A DNA stretch of 20,857 bases from Altererythrobacter sp. (GTDB taxonomy: Bacteria > Pseudomonadota > Alphaproteobacteria > Sphingomonadales > Sphingomonadaceae). The translations under genes were made by a program, and so were the position numbers. This document shows, in pieces, positions 14,773 to 20,857 of the stretch. The notes beneath the pieces are model-generated. The model had not been told where the DNA came from. It was given only the letters and a program-made list of their open reading frames with translations, and ran no database searches. Location of the stretch: the NCBI GenBank assembly GCA_024636575.1, contig JAGXGU010000115.1:1-20857 (forward strand), in the 5' to 3' direction. Numbering within the stretch: position 1 is the stretch's first letter; each line of letters opens with the position of its first letter.

Positions 14773-15699
14773 ATGACCACCGCCGCCCCCATTAATAATC
14801 CGGCGCTGCCGACCGACTGGCGTGATTTCTACGCGCTGACCAAGCCGCGCGTGATGAGCCTGGTGATCTTTACCGGCCTGTGCGGATTGCTGGCGGCGCC
14901 CGGTTCGATCAATCCGGTAATCGGGTTTACCGCAATCCTGTGTATTGCGCTGGGCGCTGGCGGGGCGGCGACATTGAACCAGTGGTGGGAAGCGGATCTG
15001 GATGCCGGCATGAAGCGCACTGCGGCGCGCCCGATCCCCGCAGGCCGGATGAACCCCACCGATGCGCGCGATTTCGGGATTGCCCTGTCGGTCGGATCGG
15101 TGCTGGTGATGGGGCTGGCGGTGGGCTGGCTAGCCGCGACGATTCTGCTGGTGTCGATCATTTATTACGCGGTCATCTACACCATCTGGCTGAAGCCGCG
15201 CACGCCGCAGAATATTGTTATCGGGGGCGGTGCGGGGGCATTTCCACCGATGATCGGATGGGTCGCAGTGACCGGAGACATCACGCTGATGCCGGTCCTG
15301 CTGTTTGCTATCATCTTTATGTGGACGCCGCCGCATTTCTGGGCGCTCGCACTGTTTATCAAGAGCGATTACGCCAAGGTCGGCATCCCGATGATGCCGG
15401 TGGTGCGAGGGCAAGCTTCGACGCGCAAACAAATTCTGGCCTATTCGGTGTTGCTGGTACCCGTTGCTGGCGCGCCATGGTTCATCGGCGGCACCGGTGC
15501 GATTTACGGGATCATCGCGATTGCCCTGTCTCTCGCTTTTCTGGCGTTGTCCGTGCCTGTGGCCACGCGGATTTCGGAAGATGGCGATTCGATGAAGCCG
15601 GAAAAGCGGCTGTTCGCCTTCAGCATTGTCTATCTGTTCGCGCTGTTCGCTGCCCTGGTCGTGGACCGGGTCGCGGCCTATCAAGGATTTCCCACATGA
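14773..15699 (+). CDS. ctaB: Protohaem IX farnesyltransferase (haem O synthase)
   Basis: A UbiA-type prenyltransferase that adds farnesyl to haem B to make haem O, the precursor of haem A for this oxidase. The 308-residue protein has the expected membrane helices. The first conserved motif is [19 protein letters not shown] at 69-87, with Glu73/Asp75/Asp77 in place of the usual acidic triad. The second loop carries [17 protein letters not shown], followed by [12 protein letters not shown] and the [15 protein letters not shown] segment, all typical of CtaB. An earlier GTG in frame overlaps the only good ribosome binding site (AAGGAG at 14744-14749), so I chose the ATG giving MTTAAP. That leaves 23 bases between ribosome site and start, partly a small hairpin. 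The stop overlaps the next gene as ATGA. ctaA (haem A synthase) is not in the window. Confidence 0.96.
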   Translation: MTTAAPINNPALPTDWRDFYALTKPRVMSLVIFTGLCGLLAAPGSINPVIGFTAILCIALGAGGAATLNQWWEADLDAGMKRTAARPIPAGRMNPTDARDFGIALSVGSVLVMGLAVGWLAATILLVSIIYYAVIYTIWLKPRTPQNIVIGGGAGAFPPMIGWVAVTGDITLMPVLLFAIIFMWTPPHFWALALFIKSDYAKVGIPMMPVVRGQASTRKQILAYSVLLVPVAGAPWFIGGTGAIYGIIAIALSLAFLALSVPVATRISEDGDSMKPEKRLFAFSIVYLFALFAALVVDRVAAYQGFPT

Positions 15700-15821
15700 C
15701 GCCTGAAGAGCAGAATGAATTCCGCCGCCGCCAAAAGAGCCGCAACCTGGTTCTGGGCGGCGTGCTCGTATTTTTCGCGATCCTGTTTTATGCCATTACC
15801 ATTGTCCGCATGGGGGACTGA
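15696..15821 (+). CDS. Small single-pass membrane protein of the cox operon (CoxF-like)
   Basis: A 41-residue protein starting [17 protein letters not shown]: a charged N-terminal stretch, then one membrane helix at about residues 18-36 and a short end, IVRMGD. A basic segment before the helix predicts a cytoplasmic N-terminus. A short protein at this spot, between ctaB and ctaG, is a repeated feature of alphaproteobacterial cox operons, often annotated CoxF or left hypothetical. Its start overlaps the ctaB stop as ATGA, AAGGA lies about 8 bases upstream, and ctaG begins 2 bases after its end. These signs make it a real gene despite its size. A role in oxidase assembly or as a small accessory subunit is inferred from position only. 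Confidence 0.85.
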   Translation: MTPEEQNEFRRRQKSRNLVLGGVLVFFAILFYAITIVRMGD

Positions 15822-15823
15822 AC

Positions 15824-16396
15824 ATGACAAATAGCGCTATCAGCAACAAGAACGCCCGGGTCGGCCTGATTGCATTTCTCGGTGCGCTGGCGATGCTTGG
15901 GCTGGGATTTGCAGCGGTACCCTTGTATCAATTATTCTGCCAGGTAACTGGGTTTGGCGGCACCACCCAGCGCGCAAGTGCGCAGCAGGCCGATCTGGCC
16001 GAACGCATGGCAGCCAGCGCCGGGGCGAAACAGATATCGATCCGGTTCGACGGCAACATTGCATCTGATGTACCGTGGACATTTCGCGCGGAACAGCCGA
16101 CCGATACGGTCCAGATCGGCGTGCGCGACATGGCTTTCTATATTGCGAAGAACAACAGCGATGTCCCGATTACCGGCACGGCAACATTCAATGTAGAACC
16201 CGAACAGACCGGGAAATATTTCAACAAGATCCAGTGTTTCTGCTTCACCGAACAGACATTGCAGCCGGGCGAGGAAGTCCGCATGCCGGTGCTGTATTAT
16301 GTTGATCCGGCGATCATGCAGGACGAGAATGCGAAGAATGTCGAGCAGATCACGCTAAGTTATACGTTCCACAAGGCAATCGAGCCTGGGTCCTGA
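15824..16396 (+). CDS. ctaG: Cytochrome c oxidase assembly protein CtaG/Cox11 (CuB chaperone)
   Basis: A membrane-anchored copper chaperone that helps build the CuB site of subunit I. The 190-residue protein has one N-terminal membrane helix (about 12-32) with most of the chain in the periplasm. The family's copper-binding cysteines are visible: Cys39 just after the helix in FCQVTGFGG, and Cys138 and Cys140 in the CFCF motif. The Cox11-specific segments VPWTFRAEQ, ADMAFY-like RDMAFYIAKN and YFNKIQCFCFTEQ are present, as is VLYYVDP. It follows the small membrane protein by 2 bases and is expected to be cotranscribed with ctaB. The next gene, ctaE, is 118 bases away. Confidence 0.96.
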   Translation: MTNSAISNKNARVGLIAFLGALAMLGLGFAAVPLYQLFCQVTGFGGTTQRASAQQADLAERMAASAGAKQISIRFDGNIASDVPWTFRAEQPTDTVQIGVRDMAFYIAKNNSDVPITGTATFNVEPEQTGKYFNKIQCFCFTEQTLQPGEEVRMPVLYYVDPAIMQDENAKNVEQITLSYTFHKAIEPGS

Positions 16397-16514
16397 ACGC
16401 CTCTGGCGCCAGGAATGGCTGGTAAAATTTCCCGGAATGCCCCTCCGGGCACTGGACCTGAATACCATGGCCCATTAAGGGCATTTGAAACCGCTCTGAC
16501 AGGATAAGAGATTC
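16397..16514 (+). other. ctaG-ctaE spacer with several inverted repeats
   Basis: This 118-base spacer has no gene. It contains the perfect palindrome CTGGCGCCAG (16403-16412), a stem CCCGGA/TCCGGG with a 7-base loop (16431-16449), and an overlapping alternative stem TGCCC/GGGCA (16438-16451). The two stems exclude each other. They could affect message stability between ctaG and ctaE, or reflect nothing more than high GC. An AGGATAAGAG lies before the ctaE start as ribosome binding site. Confidence 0.4.
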
Positions 16515-17336
16515 ATGGCTGGCAAAGTAAACCACAGTTACCACATTCTGCCGCCCGATATCTGGCCGCTGGTAGCGTCCATTTCGGCACTGACCTTCAC
16601 CAGCGGCATGGTGCTGTTCATGCATGAACTGGCCAATGCCCATCTCGTGCTGGGCTTGGGTATTGCGGGTCTGATCGCCAGCTTCTTCAGCTGGTTTTCC
16701 AACATCGTGAAGGAAGCGGAAGAAGGCCATCATACGCCGGTGGTGCAATTGCACCTGCGTTACGGGATGATCCTGTTCATCGCGTCAGAAGTTATGTTCT
16801 TCGTCGGGTGGTTCTGGAGCTGGTTCGATTTCGCGCTGTTCCCGAGCACTATTTCCGAAGTGATTGGCGGTCAGTGGCCGCCCAAGGCAATCGAAGCGGT
16901 GATGGATCCATTCGACCTGCCGCTGCTCAACACGCTCATCCTGCTGTGTTCGGGCACTACCGTAACCTGGGCGCACCACTCGCTGATCCACGGCGATCGT
17001 GACGGGCTGAAGAAGGGGCTGTGGGCGACCATTCTGCTTGGCATCCTGTTCACCAGTATCCAGGTTTATGAATACAGCCACGCGCCATTCGCGTTCGGCG
17101 GCAACACCTATAGCTCAGCATTCTACATGGCGACCGGGTTCCACGGTTTCCACGTGCTGGTGGGCACGATCTTCCTGATCGTGTGCCTTGTCCGCAGTTA
17201 CAAGGGCCATTTCACCCCGCGCCAGCATTTCGGTTTCGAAGCGGCCGCATGGTATTGGCACTTCGTCGACGTGGTGTGGCTGTTCCTGTTCATCGTCGTT
17301 TATGTCTGGGGCGGTTGGGGCGCTGAAATCCACTGA
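16515..17336 (+). CDS. ctaE: Cytochrome c oxidase subunit III
   Basis: Subunit III of the aa3 oxidase, which stabilises subunit I and supports proton uptake. The 273-residue protein is of the seven-helix mitochondrial-like type. Family segments seen in order are HSYHILPPDIWPLV, the long soluble helix with EAEEGHHTPVVQLHLRYGM, ASEVMFFVGWFWSWF, NTLILLCSGTTVTWAHHSL, YEYSHAPFAF, YMATGFHGFHVLVGTIF and AAWYWHFVDVVWLFLF near the end. The conserved Glu in ASEVMFF and the His/Glu residues in TGFHGFHV and WHFVDVVW are intact. Its stop overlaps the start of the DUF983 gene by one base (TGATG). A strong hairpin follows 27 bases later, so transcription may drop after this gene. Confidence 0.97.
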   Translation: MAGKVNHSYHILPPDIWPLVASISALTFTSGMVLFMHELANAHLVLGLGIAGLIASFFSWFSNIVKEAEEGHHTPVVQLHLRYGMILFIASEVMFFVGWFWSWFDFALFPSTISEVIGGQWPPKAIEAVMDPFDLPLLNTLILLCSGTTVTWAHHSLIHGDRDGLKKGLWATILLGILFTSIQVYEYSHAPFAFGGNTYSSAFYMATGFHGFHVLVGTIFLIVCLVRSYKGHFTPRQHFGFEAAAWYWHFVDVVWLFLFIVVYVWGGWGAEIH

Positions 17337-17722
17337 TGCCCCCAGGCAATCCCGAAAATACGAAAGGGCAGCCCCGCATGGTCGAGGCTGCCCTTTTCGG
17401 TTTATGCCCCCAGTGCGGCGCGCGCACGCTGTTTGGCGGGCTGACCAAATTCGCCGATCATTGCCGCGCCTGCTCGCTCGATTTTACCAAATTCAACGTG
17501 GGCGACGGGCCGGCGGCGTTCCTGATCCTGATCATCGGCGCACTTGTCGTCGGCCTGGCGATGTGGCTGCAATTGTCGTTTGAACCGCCATTCTGGGTCC
17601 ACATATTGCTGTGGATACCGCTGACCACCGGTCTGGTGATCTATGGCCTGCGGGCAGCCAAGGCGGCATTGGTATTCGCAGAATTCAGCAATCGAGCAGG
17701 TGAAGCGGGCCGCAAACCATGA
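17336..17722 (+). CDS. DUF983 zinc-ribbon membrane protein
   Basis: A 128-residue DUF983 protein: an N-terminal four-cysteine knuckle pair (Cys24 and Cys27 in CPQCG, Cys43 and Cys46 in CRAC) followed by two membrane helices at about 59-80 and 85-106. The cysteine set suggests one bound zinc on the cytoplasmic side. Genes of this family sit beside cox and surf1 genes in many alphaproteobacteria, so a role in oxidase biogenesis is likely but unproven. The start chosen forms TGATG with the ctaE stop. A second in-frame ATG at 17378 (MVEAALFGLC) also fits; it sits in the loop of a terminator-like hairpin. The stop overlaps the SURF1 start as ATGA. Confidence 0.85.
   Translation: MPPGNPENTKGQPRMVEAALFGLCPQCGARTLFGGLTKFADHCRACSLDFTKFNVGDGPAAFLILIIGALVVGLAMWLQLSFEPPFWVHILLWIPLTTGLVIYGLRAAKAALVFAEFSNRAGEAGRKP
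17363..17397 (+). terminator. Intrinsic-terminator-like hairpin after ctaE, inside the DUF983 5' region
   Basis: AAAGGGCAGCC (17363-17373) pairs perfectly with GGCTGCCCTTT (17386-17396) across a 12-base loop, and a T continues after the stem. An 11-pair GC-rich stem ending in a T tract is the standard form of a rho-independent terminator. It lies 27 bases after ctaE but within the DUF983 reading frame, and the alternative DUF983 start codon is in the loop. Partial termination or attenuation is the simplest reading. Confidence 0.65.
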
Positions 17723-18288
17723 AATTCCGCCAGCTTCCGGTATTCGCCACCATCGTGGTGCTGGCCGCAGTTGCCACCATGATCGCGCTGGGTTTCTGGC
17801 AATTGGGCCGTCTCCAGGAAAAAGAGGCGCAGCTGGCAATCTATTCCGCCGCCCAGAATGCCACCAGCGAGATTGCCTATCCGCGCGACAAGGCTTCGCT
17901 GGAATCTGCGCTCTATCGCCGCAGCGGTTTCCAGTGCGCGCAGGTCACAGGTATCCGCTCGGTATCGGGCAGTTCTGCCAAGGGCCGCAGCGGCTGGGCG
18001 CACAAGGCGGAATGCATTCTGCCCGATGGTACGCCGGGTGAAGTTGCGCTCGGCTGGTCCCGCGATCCGGCGGCGCCCGAATATACCGGTGGCATGGTCA
18101 CCGGAGTCATTGCGCCGGGCGGAAGACTGGTCGCCGATCCGCCGCTGGCCGGGCTCGAACCGCTGGCCAGGCCTGATCCGGCGGACATTCCCAACAACCA
18201 TCTGGCCTATGCGGGACAATGGTTCTTCTTCGCGATCACTGCGCTGGTGATCTTTGTTCTGGCCGTGCGGCGCCGGGGCAAACCGTAA
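17719..18288 (+). CDS. SURF1 family cytochrome oxidase biogenesis protein
   Basis: A SURF1 (Shy1) family protein that helps deliver or insert haem A into subunit I. The 189-residue chain has the family plan of two membrane helices, at about 7-26 and 168-185, with a periplasmic domain between. The first conserved motif GFWQLGRLQEKEAQ is at 25-38, and the closing NNHLAYAGQWFFFAITA is the hallmark second motif. It is shorter than typical SURF1 proteins of 220-250 residues, because the middle domain is reduced; it also carries two cysteines (Cys68-region and AECILPD) that might pair. Its start overlaps the DUF983 stop as ATGA. It is the last oxidase gene in the operon and is followed after 82 bases by thrC. 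Confidence 0.9.
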   Translation: MKFRQLPVFATIVVLAAVATMIALGFWQLGRLQEKEAQLAIYSAAQNATSEIAYPRDKASLESALYRRSGFQCAQVTGIRSVSGSSAKGRSGWAHKAECILPDGTPGEVALGWSRDPAAPEYTGGMVTGVIAPGGRLVADPPLAGLEPLARPDPADIPNNHLAYAGQWFFFAITALVIFVLAVRRRGKP

Positions 18289-18299
18289 TCGGGTGTAGC

Positions 18300-18339
18300 A
18301 GGGCAAGTTTCCCCGTCTAAAGCGCCTCTCGCTTGCCCT
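18300..18339 (+). terminator. Weak inverted repeat between the SURF1 gene and thrC
   Basis: AGGGCAAG and CTTGCCCT form a perfect 8-base stem with a 24-base loop. It lies in the 82-base spacer after the last oxidase gene and could end the cox transcript. The large loop and the absence of a T-run make it a weak candidate; the spacer may also hold the thrC promoter. Confidence 0.3.
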
Positions 18340-18370
18340 TGCACCACTGCCCAGCTAACCGCATTTTCCT

Positions 18371-19771
18371 ATGAAATATGTCTCAACCCGCGGCGCTGCG
18401 CCGATACTCACTTTCGAAGGCGCAACGCTGGCCGGTCTGGCGGACGATGGCGGTCTGTACCTGCCTGCGCAATGGCCGCAGTTCAGCGAAGGCGAAATCG
18501 CCGCAATGGCGGGGCTTCCCTATGCCGAACTGGCCGCCAGGGTCATGCAACCATTCGTGGGGGACAGCCTGACTGCGGACGAACTCGCGGCGCTGTGCAA
18601 ACAGGCCTATGGGCGCTTCTCCCACGCGGCGGTGACCCCGCTGACTCAGTTTGACGAACAGCAATGGCTGCTGGAATTGTTTCACGGGCCGACGCTGGCG
18701 TTCAAGGACGTGGCCCTGCAGCTCCTCGGCCTGCTGTTCGAGAAATTCCTGACCCGGAGCAAGGATCACCTGACCATCGTCGGCGCGACCAGCGGCGATA
18801 CCGGATCAGCGGCAATCGATGCCGTGGCGGGGCGGGAGCGGATCGACATCTTCATGCTCCATCCCAAGGGCCGGGTCAGCGACGTCCAGCGCCGCCAGAT
18901 GACTACCGTCCGCGCGCCCAACGTCCACAACATCGCCATCGAAGGCAGCTTCGACGATGCGCAGGCCATGGTGAAGCGGGTGTTCCGTGATCCTGCGATG
19001 AATTCGCGGTTCCACATCGGCGCGGTCAATTCGATCAACTGGGCGCGGCTGATGGCGCAGGTAGTATATTATTTCGCCGCCGCGCTGCAATTGGGCGCGC
19101 CCCGGCGCAAGGTGGCATTTTCCGTCCCCACCGGCAATTTCGGCGATGTGTTCGCGGGCTATGTCGCGGCCCGGATGGGTCTGCCCATCGAACGGTTGAT
19201 CGTGGCGACGAACATCAACGACATTCTCCACCGCGCATTGTCCGAAGGCGATTATTCCGCCGGGACGGTGACACCCACAGCTGCCCCGTCGATGGATATC
19301 CAGGTCAGTTCCAATTTCGAGCGGCTGCTGTTCGATTGCGGCGGACGCGACGGCGCGGCGATGGCAGCGCAGATGGCTGGCTTTGAAGCGGACAAGGCGA
19401 TGCGGCTGACCAATGCCCAGCGCGATGGTGCGGCAGGTCTGTTCACCAGCGCCCGCGCCGATGCGAGCGACATGGCCCGGGCAATGCGCTGGGCCAGCGA
19501 AGCCTGCGGCGAGATCATCGATCCACATACCGCAATCGGCCTCCATGCAGCCCGGGAAGCCGACCTTCCACGGGAAATTCCGGTCGTGACCTTGGCCACC
19601 GCGCACCCGGCCAAATTCCCCGACGCGGTGGAGCGCGCCACCGGCCAGCGCCCGCAATTGCCCACCCGCGTGGGCGATCTGTTTGCCCGTGAAGAAGCCT
19701 ACACCGAATTGCCGGGCGATTACGATGCAGTGACCGCCTTCATCGCCCAGCGCGCGACGCCCGGTTCGTGA
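18371..19771 (+). CDS. thrC: Threonine synthase
   Basis: A PLP-dependent enzyme converting O-phosphohomoserine to threonine, the last step of the pathway. The 466-residue protein is the long E. coli/yeast-type form, with the N-terminal domain opening MKYVSTRGAAPILTFE. The PLP-binding lysine is Lys112 in GPTLAFKDVALQ. The phosphate-binding loop is seen as VGATSGDTGSAA at 137-148, with SVPTGNFGDVFAGY in the middle and the C-terminal TLATAHPAKFPDAV also typical. The gene follows the cox cluster in the same direction, an arrangement known from related bacteria, but it has its own 82-base spacer. The stop codon lies in the first copy of a 14-base tandem duplication shared with the next gene's start. 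Confidence 0.96.
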   Translation: MKYVSTRGAAPILTFEGATLAGLADDGGLYLPAQWPQFSEGEIAAMAGLPYAELAARVMQPFVGDSLTADELAALCKQAYGRFSHAAVTPLTQFDEQQWLLELFHGPTLAFKDVALQLLGLLFEKFLTRSKDHLTIVGATSGDTGSAAIDAVAGRERIDIFMLHPKGRVSDVQRRQMTTVRAPNVHNIAIEGSFDDAQAMVKRVFRDPAMNSRFHIGAVNSINWARLMAQVVYYFAAALQLGAPRRKVAFSVPTGNFGDVFAGYVAARMGLPIERLIVATNINDILHRALSEGDYSAGTVTPTAAPSMDIQVSSNFERLLFDCGGRDGAAMAAQMAGFEADKAMRLTNAQRDGAAGLFTSARADASDMARAMRWASEACGEIIDPHTAIGLHAAREADLPREIPVVTLATAHPAKFPDAVERATGQRPQLPTRVGDLFAREEAYTELPGDYDAVTAFIAQRATPGS

Positions 19772-19788
19772 TGGCCGGTTCCTGATGG
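19761..19788. repeat. Tandem 14-base duplication at the thrC/methyltransferase junction
   Basis: CCGGTTCGTGATGG is followed directly by CCGGTTCCTGATGG, 13 of 14 bases identical. Each copy contains TGATGG. The thrC stop uses the first copy and the methyltransferase ATG uses the second. The ATG in the first copy opens only a four-codon frame. The layout suggests an ancestral overlapping TGATG junction that was duplicated. Confidence 0.9.
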
Positions 19789-20699
19789 CGCAGTTGATTG
19801 AACAACCGCTGATCCTGGAAGGGGCGGCGTGGGATGATTACGGCCTGGTCGACAGCGGCGATGGCCGCAAGCTGGAACGGTATGGCCCCTACCGCTTCAT
19901 CCGGCCGGAACCGCAGGCCATGTGGCAGCCGCGCTTTTCCCAGTGGGAAGCGCAGGCGGAATTTGTTCCCGGGTCTGACGAGGATGGCGGCGGCCGCTGG
20001 CTGTATGACAATCCGGTGCCGGAAGAAGGCTGGCCGTTGAAATGGCGCGAAGTGGGCTTCACCGCGCAGTGCACACCCTTTCGGCATCTGGGGTTCTTTC
20101 CTGACATGGCGCCGGTGTGGGACTGGATGCGGGAGCAGCTTGACGGAAAGACCGACGCGCAGACCCTCAATCTGTTCGGCTATACCGGCGTCGGCAGCCT
20201 TGCGCTCAGTCAACATGGCCCTGTCACCCATGTCGATGCGTCCAAGAAATCGGTGGCGCAGGCGCAGGCCAACGCGGCACTGGCCGGGATGGAGGATCGC
20301 CCGATCCGCTGGCTGGTCGATGATGCGGCTAAATTCACCGCGCGCGAAGTGCGGCGGGAAAGGCGCTATGACGGGATTATCCTGGATCCGCCCAAATTCG
20401 GGCGCGGACCAAAGAATGAAACCTGGCGGATAGAGGACAGCCTTGCCCCGTTGGTGGGCGATTGCCGCGAATTGCTGGATGCAGACAGCCGGTTCCTGTT
20501 CCTGACGGTTTACGCGGTGCGGATGTCCAGCCTCGCGCTGGGCGGCTTGCTGGCGGAATTGTTCGCGGATCTTCCGGGCACGATCGAACATGGCGATCTT
20601 GCGGTGCGCGAGGAGCCGGTTCTTCAGGCGCAAGGCGAACAGGTTCCGGGCCGGCTGCTGCCCACCGCAATCTTCGCGCGCTGGCGAAATTCCGTCTAA
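19785..20699 (+). CDS. Class I SAM-dependent methyltransferase (RlmI-like)
   Basis: A 304-residue Rossmann-fold methyltransferase most like the RlmI/RlmK group that modifies 23S rRNA. The SAM-binding loop NLFGYTGVGSLAL begins at residue 129, the acidic residue after strand 2 is in DASKKS (151-156), and DPPKFGRG at 201-208 matches the catalytic (N/D)PP motif with the PPKF form of this group. The first 100 residues are a distinct N-terminal region with LERYGPYRFIRPEPQAMW, and no PUA domain is obvious, unlike E. coli RlmI. The start is the second TGATGG junction after thrC, 13 bases beyond its stop. The methylated base cannot be predicted; rRNA is likely but not shown. Confidence 0.85.
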   Translation: MAQLIEQPLILEGAAWDDYGLVDSGDGRKLERYGPYRFIRPEPQAMWQPRFSQWEAQAEFVPGSDEDGGGRWLYDNPVPEEGWPLKWREVGFTAQCTPFRHLGFFPDMAPVWDWMREQLDGKTDAQTLNLFGYTGVGSLALSQHGPVTHVDASKKSVAQAQANAALAGMEDRPIRWLVDDAAKFTAREVRRERRYDGIILDPPKFGRGPKNETWRIEDSLAPLVGDCRELLDADSRFLFLTVYAVRMSSLALGGLLAELFADLPGTIEHGDLAVREEPVLQAQGEQVPGRLLPTAIFARWRNSV

Positions 20700-20708
20700 G
20701 GCGCGCGC

Positions 20709-20857
20709 ATGGCCGATTCGCTAATCCTGGAAGTTGCCGATTTCGAGCATGATGTCCTGACCGGCATCTATTCCGAAGAGACAGGCAAGCCGCAGCCGTT
20801 GCGCATCAGCATGGCGGTGACGTTGAAATGCGCCGACCGTTACGATCCGGACACGCC
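20709..20857 (+). CDS. folB: Probable dihydroneopterin aldolase, 5' part (cut by window edge)
   Basis: Forty-nine codons are visible before the window ends. The peptide opens MADSLILEVADFEHDVLTGIYSEE and continues with GKPQPLRISMAVTLK. An N-terminal strand, then a G-(I/V)-Y-x-x-E motif and a P-Q-x-(L/V)-x-(I/V) strand is the FolB pattern, where the Glu helps hold the pterin. FolB cleaves dihydroneopterin to 6-hydroxymethyl-dihydropterin in folate synthesis. The active-site lysine and the rest lie outside the window, so the assignment is moderate. The gene starts 9 bases after the methyltransferase stop and is likely cotranscribed with it. Confidence 0.6.
   Translation, partial: MADSLILEVADFEHDVLTGIYSEETGKPQPLRISMAVTLKCADRYDPDT

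Noticed and set aside
19740..20633. 297-codon minus-strand frame opposite the methyltransferase
   Set aside because: The plus strand carries clear SAM-binding and DPPK motifs; the reverse product has none.
1..20857. CRISPR arrays, insertion sequences, integrases or attachment sites
   Set aside because: No regularly spaced repeats, transposase-like or integrase-like proteins, or terminal inverted repeats were seen; composition and gene content look like core chromosome throughout.

Overview
This window is high-GC, gene-dense chromosomal DNA. It most likely comes from an alphaproteobacterium of the Sphingomonadales, with Erythrobacteraceae or Sphingomonadaceae the best guess. The assignment rests on the alphaproteobacterial cytochrome c oxidase order (ctaC-ctaD-ctaB-small protein-ctaG-ctaE-DUF983-SURF1-thrC), a BolA / zinc-finger J-protein / CobS neighbourhood, the PyrE-PdxJ-AcpS-LepB run, and a sphingomonad-style GAGCCTGTCGAAGGG repeat at the end of pdxJ. 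This is judged from remembered family and gene-order features, not from a database search. I see no rRNA, tRNA, CRISPR array, transposase, integrase or phage gene. No gene-free stretch exceeds about 200 bases.

Layout. (1) 1-2110, minus strand: bolA, a pirin, a short-chain dehydrogenase and the first 38 codons of an alpha/beta hydrolase. The pirin/SDR and SDR/hydrolase pairs are joined by ATGA stop/start overlaps, so this is one transcription unit. (2) 2166-5221: a J-domain protein with an N-terminal Cys/His cluster (plus); a START/AHSA1-like protein and a DUF2236 (MpaB-type) oxygenase (minus); and cobS (plus), with no cobT in the window. (3) 5231-11654, minus strand: pyrE-pdxJ-acpS-lepB-AI-2E transporter-DUF3089 hydrolase-ruvX, with overlaps or very short gaps, then after 136 bases two overlapping hotdog thioesterases. 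It mixes pyrimidine, vitamin B6 and acyl-carrier-protein maturation, protein export and DNA/RNA maintenance genes. (4) 11848-18288, plus strand: the aa3-type cytochrome c oxidase locus with CuA subunit II, catalytic subunit I, haem O synthase, a 41-residue membrane protein, the CuB chaperone CtaG, subunit III, a DUF983 zinc-ribbon membrane protein and a SURF1-family protein. (5) 18371-20857, plus strand: thrC, an RlmI-like methyltransferase and the start of a probable folB.

The oxidase locus holds nearly everything needed to make one terminal oxidase: structural subunits, haem A precursor synthesis (CtaB; no ctaA here), copper delivery (CtaG) and a haem A/assembly factor (SURF1). It is punctuated by two strong RNA hairpins. 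One lies between ctaD and ctaB. The other is an intrinsic-terminator-like stem just after ctaE, inside the 5' part of the DUF983 gene. These could set the ratio of structural subunits to assembly factors.

I found no clearly new multi-gene system. The best leads are regulatory and evolutionary: the two cox hairpins, a haem O synthase start whose good Shine-Dalgarno sequence is separated from the ATG by a GNRA-loop hairpin, cobS without cobT and split from its usual neighbour, a repeat-encoded tail on PdxJ, and three small tandem duplications that each sit exactly on a gene start or stop codon.
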